Part shown: in pieces, positions 55,856 through 64,000 of the stretch
How positions within the stretch are numbered: position 1 is the first letter of the stretch
Layout of the letters: the number at the start of each line of letters is the position of its first letter
Assembly (NCBI GenBank): GCA_036346355.1
Contig: CM070584.1
Location: 55,747,097 to 55,811,096, forward strand
From: Rhipidocladum racemiflorum
Taxonomy: Eukaryota; Streptophyta; Magnoliopsida; Poales; Poaceae
Length of the DNA stretch: 64,000 bases
Reading direction: 5' to 3'
Translations under genes and position numbers: made by a program
The notes under the pieces: generated by a model
What the model saw: the letters and a program-made list of their open reading frames with translations, nothing else
Told to the model about the DNA's origin: nothing
Databases searched by the model: none

Positions 55856-57235
55856 GACGCACCACTTTTACCTTTCTTCAGGGGAAAAGAGGCCACGGCG
55901 AAATGGTTAGCGTGGGAGTGTGACATAAAAGCATGTTGATGACATGATATTGATGGAGTTCTTAAATCTTAGAGCTTCTACATGATTAAGGTATTCGATA
56001 CTCGATAGGTACAAATCGGCGTTCCAAGTGGCATGCAACAGGAAAAATTTTACAAAAAGAGAAATATAGAAACATACCAAATGGTACTAACTAGTTAGGC
56101 ATTTCCTCGAATATATCGAGGGCACCGGAAAACGAGAACGCAACAGAGCGGAGAGGAGAAGAGCTAGAGTACCTGAGTTGCATTATTGCTTCATAAATAG
56201 ACACTGAAGAGATAGAGTGCCACCGGCGTGCGGAAGAATAGTAGGCGGATCAGCGGATGCAGTAGGCGAGGACACGACGCGATGGTTATCGATTTAATAC
56301 CATGATCCAAATCCATGTGTACAAATTAAGGAGTACTGGAATCCTAGTCGAATTTAGCAGTTGCAGAACATTGCGGACATGAAAGAGTTCAATAAAGCTT
56401 ACATGAGCTGTGATAATGATCGGGCGCGGCGCCGGCTGAGATGCGGTGAAGCGGCGGTCGGCACATGATTTTGTGGCAGCGGCGATGCAGGTCGAAGTCT
56501 CGGGCAGCGGCGAGGAGGTGGCCCGGCGGCATGTGGCGGAGGGGGCCGGAGGAGGAGGTGGCATCGACCGTCGAGGAGAAGGGAGCGGTGGCGGTGGCGG
56601 TGGCGGTGGTAGGCCTTGAGGCGGCGATTCGTGGGCTTGTGGGAGAACAGGGTGTAGGGGCAGGGGAGGGAGCTATACATTGAAGTGTTTATCTGATGCT
56701 TTTATGTCCGTTAATTAGCAATTAACCGCATCGGAGTAATTTACGGTAGGGATCCAACTTCGATTTTCAGCCCTCCGATCGAGAAAGATGGATGGTTAGG
56801 ATGTTTTGTATCTTTTCTAGTCTTTTAATTGCCTTAATTTCAAATCGGTGCTTATTTATATAAGTACAGATCCATGTTGGGTCTTTCTGCAGCCCAGTCT
56901 GGTTCTCTGAATACTTGTGTTTTGTTACAGAAAAAATAATATTACTTAATATGTTATACTCTTATCGTTAGGCTTAATCTGTGTCAAGCTTTTGGCTCCG
57001 CCACTATGTCTAGTCGAGCTCCGTCTTAGTTCACACCGTGTCTCTATAGTCAAGTTTTTCTTGGGCAATATTTTATTTTTTTAGTTTAATTTGTTTGTTA
57101 GATGGCAACTTTTTTTTTTGTTCTTTGTTTGAGATCTCCTAGGGGCAAATGAGACAGTTGAGGAGAGGCAGTGGAGGTTGAGAAGATGAGGAATATATCA
57201 TTCACTAGTAGTTTCAATAAAAGTAGTAAAGATAA
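55856..57235. other. Intergenic DNA with a GC-rich patch
   Basis: The patch 56,400-56,670 is GC-rich, with a GGCGGTGGC-type repeat near 56585-56610. It gives overlapping proline/arginine or glycine-rich frames on both strands. None has a recognisable domain, so no gene is called. Confidence 0.4.
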
Positions 57236-57239
57236 ACTC

Positions 57240-57650
57240 AAATCAGGTACTTTCGATGGAGCCACGAGTGGTAGTGTATTAGCGGATCTGGGCCAACAAG
57301 TTATCTTTACTCCTTTAAAAGAACCTAGTGGAGGTGAATAATACGTTCATCACCTTCCCAATTTTCATCCACCTCTTCTCAAATCCCTCTTCCACCATTG
57401 AAAAATATCTAACAAAAAAAAATCAATTACTAAAAAATATAATACTCATCACAAGAATCCACCTTCCCTCCCTTTATGGGTGTGATGTAATCCAAGCTCG
57501 AGAGCATAGGCATGGTGTGAGCCGGAACAAAAGCTCGATCAGGTACTATGGCGAAGCCAAGAGCATGACACACACCAAGCCAACTAATAATAACTTAGCA
57601 CTACGACGGAGCCAAGTATGATGCAAGCTAACCACAGCAACAATAGCTTA
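57240..57650. repeat. LTR-like dispersed repeat, copy 1
   Basis: The block CACCTCTTCTCAAATCCCTCTTCCACCATTGAAAAATATCTAAC and the later AAGCCAACTAATAATAACTTAGCACTACGACG are diverged copies of sequences at 63,240-63,310 and 63,755-63,800. It is probably a fragment of the same LTR family. Confidence 0.5.
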
Positions 57651-57663
57651 ACGTGCTAGGTAA

Positions 57664-58079
57664 TACTTTATCCGCCCTATAGTTTTAATGATCTCATTTA
57701 GAAATATAAGGCTTGCATGTATATTTAATGAGGCTTTTACTATAATAGTCATATTTATTCTCTCTTAACCATATGCATTTATTTATTACCACACACACAA
57801 ATTTTTGCTTCCTCCTTCTAAATTTATAAAATGTATTTCTTCTTGGGGTGTAGATAAAAAGATATTAAAATGATTATATTACTCGTAATTATTATCACAA
57901 AGCACTATATTTAATACATACATATAGAGAATATAAGGTAAATATATATATATATATATTTATTAAGGGTACAGAGAGAATAACACCCAAATTTTGCATT
58001 AATTAGAAATATGAAATACATTATATATTTGTGGATAAGATGATTAAAAAATACGTCTTATAAATTTAGACAGAGGGAG
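57664..58079. mobile_element. Decayed Stowaway-like MITE
   Basis: The right end TACGTCTTATAAATTTAGACAGAGGGAG, followed by TA, is typical of Stowaway. The left end (ACTTTATCCGCCCTATAG) is worn. The element is enlarged and contains an AT microsatellite at about 57,944-57,960. Confidence 0.5.
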
Positions 58080-58180
58080 TATCCCTTATCTTCTAAAGTC
58101 ATTTTCTCTTGTATTTTTTTAAAATTTCATCGTAATATTAATTCTCGTGTAAAATAAAAATAAATCTTATAGGATTGAAG

Positions 58181-58400
58181 ACATGATTAGGATATTCGGA
58201 TAGATTTGGGTAAATCCAGGACCAAATCCGGTCGGGGCTGGATTCGAGATCGGTTTTCACTATCCGGTCGGATCCGGATACTTGAATCCGAATTTGGGAT
58301 CGGATCTGGAGCATCCAATATCCGGTAAATACGGGACATGATTAGGATATTCGGATTTTTCCTATTCGGATATCTGAACTTTCCTATTCGGATATCAGCA
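58181..58400. repeat. Short direct repeats around TCCGGATATTCGGAT words
   Basis: A 22-base sequence at about 58189-58210 recurs exactly at about 58335-58356 (it ends GGATATTCGGAT). The space between is full of TCCGGAT-like words. No coding content was found. Confidence 0.65.
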
Positions 58401-58918
58401 AGGCCCAGCCCATTTTTATTATATTTTTTCCATGGCAGCCCATTTATATTAACAATTATTTGGTTAATTTGATTTCCAAGTAGCATATTTTTTCTACGAC
58501 GTTTATTGAGTTTGATTGATATGTAACTTGTTACTGTAGTCATGTACTTATGGCTTTAATTCAACATAGCATTATCCGTATATTTTTATTTATTTATAGC
58601 TCGAATCCATCACATATCTGTATTTCGAATAATTCAAATCCATATCAATATCCAAAACGATAAATTAAAATAAAAAAGCAATATCCATCGATATTCAACC
58701 CATTATCACCCCTACTTTCTTGTACATCTACTAGACTACCAGCATTAGCAGTTTAGCACTCTACGTACTACGTGCATGAGACGGCCAGGTTAATTAACCA
58801 GTCCGATGGTGCCGAATCATCATGAAAGGAGAAAAAAGAAAATAAAAGATATGGAAAGGGAAGCAGCTGAGGGGAAAGGAGGGAGCAACTTGCTTTGCTG
58901 TCTCCCTGACACCTGCAA

Positions 58919-58922
<4 letters not shown>

Positions 58923-58961
<39 letters not shown>
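58923..58961. repeat. (GA)n microsatellite
   Basis: Uninterrupted GA dinucleotides over about 39 bp. Confidence 0.95.
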
Positions 58962-58963
<2 letters not shown>

Positions 58964-59389
58964 CCCGGTCCTGGCCTCCTGGGTATGCTATGCAGTTCCA
59001 GAGATAGCCCTGTGAAATGTAAGTACTAAACCCACACCCCTGCCTCACCCTCCATTGCTAGTCCTATTTACTCATGTCACACATACACAACTACATGAAT
59101 GGCATCAATTGTTCCTTGTGCTGTCATTTTTTCAGATCTTACACTAAATTTAATACAAATCATTCATTCTTCTAAATCTAGTAGATCTAATTAATAAGAA
59201 TTTATTTATACTTCATTTGATAACATAGTAATAAAAATACACTTAATAAATCAACGATTAGATTTGATTTCTACTGCTCACTGTATACTACCAATATAAT
59301 ACATTATAAAATTTCTCGTTTCCCAATACTATTCCTTTACTTTACCTTGCTGCTATCTTTCTTCCTTTCTCTTTTACTTGTTGGCATGT

Positions 59390-59952
59390 AGGGATGTGCT
59401 TTGGATGCAAGTTTTCAAATTTTGATTCGGATCGTATCTCGAAGGTGATCGAAATTTGAAAACCCAACGAGATTTCGGAATTTCAGACGAAATCCAAAAA
59501 GTAAATTTAAAATCCGGCCTTTTTTGGACAGGGATTTCTGAGAGCTCGATGAGAAACACTGAAATTTCGGCCCAAAAAACTTAAAATCCGGTCAAAACAC
59601 CTCATGTTCACATCACATACAGTTTTTTTTTGCTAAAACCGTCTGTCATGACTCATCACAAACTGGTTTTTGCTAAAACCGTCTGTGATGTAAATGTGAT
59701 ATAATTTTAAATCACAGACTATTTTTGTTCAAAACCATCTGTGATGTGTATTTTTAAAAAATTTCATTTTTTTTTAATTTTGCCGGGATTTGAAATCTCG
59801 TCTCCAACTGAAATCCAACCGCAGACGATTTTTGTTGAAAACCGTTAATGATGTGTATTTTTTGTTTTCTTAGGATTTGAAATCTTGCCTCCAACCAAAA
59901 TCTGAACTCTCGGCCGAGATTTCCGAAGTTTCAACGATATCTTGAACCTTAA
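59390..59952. mobile_element. Worn hAT-like repeat with nested CCGTCTGTGATG units
   Basis: The outer parts (CAAGTTTTCAAATTTTGATTCGG on the left, TTTCCGAAGTTTCAACGATATCTTGAACC on the right) resemble the CAGGGTT family copy at 44612. The middle (59,600-59,870) carries four variants of AAAACCGTCTGTGATG in both orientations, like the subterminal repeats of CACTA elements. No target duplication was found. Confidence 0.45.
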
Positions 59953-59959
59953 TCGGACG

Positions 59960-61880
59960 TAGGAGACAATCCAATCCCCGGCAATGGACACCCTTCTCTT
60001 TGTTTTTGTTTACGAGCCTCCCTCCATACCTGCGTGGGCGTTAGCGCTTCTTGCTCTTCATGCCTTTTTTCTTGCCAAGTCAACTCATTATCCGTGCCTT
60101 GCAGTGATATGAAAACAAACAAAGTTGAGTAGTTAATGCCCCGCTGCAGATGAATAATCTCGCACGCGATCTTGTCCTTTTTGGCTGCTAGGATCACAAT
60201 AGTTAATGTTCTTTAAGGCGTTTCTGCCATTCTAGATGGAAATGACAGTAGCAAAATTACCAACTGTTACTGCAGTTTGGCAAAAGAGGGGGGGGGGCTA
60301 CCTAGGCCTGGCTACCTGCTCTCCATGATCGCCTACGCTCCGCACACGCCTACAAAGATCAAGGAATAATCGGTAATTTGTTCTCACTTGTATATATCAT
60401 TGATCATTTATTTATTTGATGATATCTTATTCATAGACGGATTTTAATACTACGTGTCGGTGAGACACATATAACAAATGATCAATTACACCATAACGAA
60501 AATACAAATAATCAAATCTTCCAAAAAAAAAAAAAATATATCAATACGAACGCACGCATGGAAATCTACTTATCTTTAAAGCGGAAGAGATTCAAGGCCA
60601 CGCATGGAAATTACTCTGGCACGGCAACCACGCTGCCGTTAGATGGACACAGGCCTCAAGGATTTTGCCCTCAGAAGAAAGAAAGGAAAGGTTCGGAGAT
60701 TTTACCTTCGGGAGAGAGAGAAAGAAAAGCTTCGAGAATTTGACGGTAATTTCTACGAGGAGGAACCGTTTGTCCATCCATGCACGGGACTCAGGATCTC
60801 GTATTGAGTTTACGTACGGAGAACAGCAAGGGAGAAAATAACACACGCAGGCTTTATTGCCGTCGAAAAACAAGGTTACAATGACGTAACACGCGTCTTC
60901 TGACTCTCATGCGCGTGTCTTCTTCTTGATTTGTGCATTGAAATAGTACTATATCGCTTCCTTTATCAGTTGCTTGGCGTATCCTGTTGTAATAGTAGGT
61001 TAGCTGTTGTCGTATGTTCAATTTAACATCCCACGTTGTAAATTGAAGTAGCTTCGATAATCACCGGTTAAAAGAGTGTTAGTTATTACTCCAGCTTACT
61101 GGTTGGCAATTGGTATGACTGGTGAACGACCACTTATGTGCAATAAATCATATACTAGTATCTACATTTCTCTTTTTGTGGGAAACGTGATGGGCCTAAT
61201 TAAGCAGCTACATGGGCCTCGGCTAACCGGGCGGGTCTAGACGACATTTTATTGTGATTTTCCTCGGCTGAAAATACTCACCTAGATCCTCATCAAGGTT
61301 CGACCGAAGAGATCGCGTCATTGCGTGGTGAAGTCCAAACTTTCTTCATTCATTTTTTTTTTCCGGTCCACCAAACAGGATTGTTTTGTTCCTAACATCT
61401 GTTAGAAATACCAGCGTTTACAGGAGGTGCAATTTCCATGGCTATGTAACAATGTCTAAGATTCGAATGCAATAGGCCACCTTTTGTCATCACTTCAGGG
61501 GAACAAGTACAACCAATTACCAATGGGCAATGAGTAAGTAAAGAAATACCGAGCAGTCGTTCATACACACACTTGGAACACCGTAGTCTGAAAACGGGTA
61601 TCTACTCGGTATATCGCATGCGAAAAAGTTTGTAACTTTTTAATGTCGAGTTTAACTAGTTTACCAACTAGTTCAAACAAGTTTGAACTAAAATTCAAAC
61701 TGGAGTTGCCTTTTTATGGTAATTTGATTGAAGTATGTGCTGATTATATATATAAATCAGTAAGTAATGTGATCTAAATTCGTTTAAATTTTTTGAAGTC
61801 GAATATTTTTTTTTCAAAGGTATGCGTTTTGTTTGAATTATCATAGATGGGCTTGAATTCGCACACCCACTATTGGTTAC
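59960..61880. other. Intergenic DNA, no gene recognised
   Basis: Contains a poly-G run at 60288-60298 and a partial direct repeat (CACGCATGGAAAT at about 60553 and 60600). Frames at 60558 (+) and 60592 (-) lack domains. Confidence 0.4.
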
Positions 61881-61881
61881 G

Positions 61882-61914
61882 TACTCCCTATGCTGTATCT
61901 CACAACATAGGGAG
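61882..61914. repeat. Perfect 10-bp inverted repeat (ACTCCCTATG)
   Basis: ACTCCCTATG (61882-61891) and CATAGGGAGT (61905-61914) form a 10-bp stem with a 13-nt loop. The ACTCCCT word recalls Stowaway ends, but the element is far too short for one. Confidence 0.8.
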
Positions 61915-62059
61915 TATCTCACACAATAGACGGCATGTATGTATAGTATATAAGGCCATCTAGTTGTTATGTTCATTTTTAAAGGTCGTATGTATTTTTT
62001 AGACATGCTTCTGTTTATGTGTATATGAATGTATTTGTAAAAAAGACCCTAAAAACTAA

Positions 62060-62172
62060 GGATTCCCTTGCAATTTTTTCATGTGGATCATATTGTATAT
62101 ACAGGAAAAAAAATACAATATACTGATTATAAGATACTCTAATATGATCAACACGAAAAAATTGCAAAGGTG
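62060..62172. mobile_element. Small foldback repeat with GCAATTTTTTC arms
   Basis: CTTGCAATTTTTTCATGTGG on the left and the reverse complement CTTTGCAATTTTTTCGTGTT from the right match closely and continue into GATCATATT. The loop is AT-rich. A related piece lies at 50,640-50,700. Confidence 0.65.
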
Positions 62173-62919
62173 AAGCACCTAGGCCCACAATTTCAATTGA
62201 CTTCATTAATTAATGACAATCAATATTTATGGATTAACAATTTGCTTTAAAGTGTGCAAAAGTTGGTTGGTCCTCGTGTTTATGGAAGAGCAACATCATG
62301 AGTCATTTTCTGAAGACAAGTTCAAGATCAGGGTATAAAAGCATTCAGGTCCTTTGTATAGCATTTTACCGATCTCGATGTTTGGAGAAAGATCGGATTG
62401 CTAGAATATGTACCGTACTATTAATAGGAACCATTGGTTAGTAGCTTGATGATTAATTAAGAATAATGGCTTAAAATCATGCTCATACTTAGTCTCGTGC
62501 ATGCAGTTTTACGGAGGACTTGCTTCCGTATGAAACCCATATATGTCGAGTGAGAGTGGATGCATGTTTCGCCTTGCAAGAGATTTCTACGAAATTCCGG
62601 CATCGCAAGTAGAGCCTAACATTGCCTTTTAGATTTCCTCCTTAATTACGCGCGTATTGTTGTTGGCCAAGAGGAAGATTGCGCGCTAAGGTGTAGGTGA
62701 GACCGTGATAGTGTCCCAAGAATGGGCACGAACCGATAAAAAAAGGAAACGAACAGCCGAACCGTGCAAGATGGCTAAGCATGGCGGGCTGTCTGGCTGG
62801 GCAGCCTGCTTGCCCTAGCACATAGCGCCAAGCACTGAAGCAAACTTTACACGATGTTTTGGCCTGAGGCACCCGTTCCAGCTGTTTCTTAACTCTGGCC
62901 ACGCATCGTGTGTGTTGTC

Positions 62920-62921
<2 letters not shown>

Positions 62922-62975
<54 letters not shown>
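62922..62975. repeat. (GA)n microsatellite
   Basis: Uninterrupted GA dinucleotides over about 54 bp. Confidence 0.95.
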
Positions 62976-62979
<4 letters not shown>

Positions 62980-63189
62980 CTGCACCACAGCCACTGCTCC
63001 ACACAAAACCTACGTACCTACTAATAAGCGCCTAGCTACGTAGGGTATCTGTCTAACATTGCACACATCCAAACCAGATGGGTTTTTTTTGATCGGTAGT
63101 AGGACACGACCTTGGGACGGTTTCTAACGTATTGTGCAACCCCCAACACAACAGGCGCCGGTGTTTTGCTGTCTCTTACCACAACGCAT

Positions 63190-63808
63190 GTATATCCGCC
63201 ATCTACATCCAAAGGGTATGTGCCGGCGGTGAACGATTTGTTGTTCATCTCTTTTCGAGCTTCACTTATCTCTCCTCAAATCCTTCTTCCATCATTAAAT
63301 AATCTCTAACAAAAAGATTTTTTTTTTTTACCTAACAACAAGCAAATTAACTATTAAAAATATATTGCTTATTCTAATAGCCTCCCTTCCCTCTCTTCAT
63401 GGTACTCCCTCAAGCTAGTTGTCGGTTTGGGATGCATGTAGTTCAATTTTTGAAAATTTATCTATAGATATCTTTTTTAAATATTTAGGTTGGATGTGTG
63501 AAAATCATATGCGTAGATTCGTGTCGAAGCGTACTTTTGTAACATTACAATTTTATTGGATTCTTAAAAATAAATTACAATAGAAACTAGTGGTCAAAGT
63601 TGAGTTTTGGGGACCTTGTCGATGTCCACAGCGACAACAACGATAACTGTTTGTGACCGGAGGGAGCATATGGCTAAGGTCAGGTGAAAACAACGGTGGC
63701 AAAATTAAGAACAGGGTGTAAATTAAGCTCGACATCAGAGGCGTAATGTGGATTGAGACACAAGCTAAACCTAGTAATAACAGCTTAATACGACGAGTGA
63801 TGCTATTT
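63190..63808 (+). repeat. LTR-like dispersed repeat, copy 2
   Basis: It shares diverged blocks with 57,240-57,650 and is followed within a few bases by a tRNA primer-binding motif, which suggests it is the 5' LTR, or part of it, of an element continuing past the window. Exact LTR ends were not fixed. Confidence 0.45.
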
Positions 63809-63812
63809 TTAT

Positions 63813-63824
63813 TGGTATCAAAGC
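63813..63824 (+). other. Primer binding site (initiator methionine tRNA)
   Basis: TGGTATCAAAGC differs by one base from the standard plant PBS TGGTATCAGAGC. The sequence after it (ATGGAGATCGGCGC and onward) could be the beginning of a gag region cut by the window end. Confidence 0.6.
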
Positions 63825-64000
63825 GCGATCATTCGGTTAGTATCGTCTAACGCAGTTAAATAAGATGGAGATCGGCGCTTATCCGTTAGGTTACGATATC
63901 TCGCCGCGCCTCCACTTGAATTTGATCTCACGTATAAAGTTTGAGAAATGGAGGCTACGTGATCGTCGTTTTGCCTAGTGAAAAGGGGAATAAAAAAAGA

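Noticed and set aside
56286..56680. Proline/histidine-rich minus-strand frames
   Set aside because: They rest on a GGCGGTGGC-type repeat, with equal-length frames on the other strand and no domain or gene context.

Overview
This window is nuclear DNA from a grass, most likely Oryza or a close relative. The signs are one intact Argonaute-4 gene whose 22 coding exons add up to exactly 905 codons including the stop (904 aa, the length I recall for rice AGO4A), many Tourist, Stowaway and hAT-type MITEs with clean target-site duplications, a chromodomain-type Ty3/gypsy element, Helitron ends and a tRNA-derived SINE. No bacterial or organellar features were seen. Genus placement is inference.

Layout. 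1-4.9 kb: GC-rich, repeat-rich DNA with a possible signal-peptide exon, a broken reading frame near 3.9-4.3 kb and a Helitron-like 3' end at 4.9 kb. 5.9-6.7 kb: a small RNA locus with two Site II elements, a telo-box and a TATA box, followed by two C/D-box snoRNAs whose guides match 18S and 25S rRNA by complementarity (25S and 18S sequences recalled from memory). 7.1-10.1 kb: MITEs and an old duplication. 10,161-20,311: a complete gypsy element with 2.7-kb LTRs, PBS, gag, pol, polypurine tract and a 5-bp target duplication (AGAAT); its reading frames are riddled with short indels. 20.3-24.8 kb: a SINE, a MITE, short tandem duplications and AT-rich DNA.

24.8-34.5 kb: a GC-rich promoter island and the AGO4 gene (leader exon, long leader intron with internal duplications, start at 29,341, stop at 34,288-34,290). 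It should load 24-nt siRNAs and guide RNA-directed DNA methylation, the pathway that silences repeats of the kind surrounding it. 36.3-38.3 kb holds out-of-order, broken pieces of a second AGO4-like gene, invaded by two abutting Tourist-like MITEs and an hAT-like MITE. In rice, AGO15 lies next to AGO4A as I recall, so these are probably remains of that tandem paralog.

38.5-64 kb: no convincing protein-coding gene. It is a mosaic of MITEs, a Ty1/copia remnant carrying a 971-bp solo LTR, another 450-bp solo LTR, tandem Helitrons, foldback elements, microsatellites and LTR-like fragments. One hAT-like family (ends near CAGGGTT/AACCCTG, 8-bp target duplications) accounts for at least five insertions in the window.
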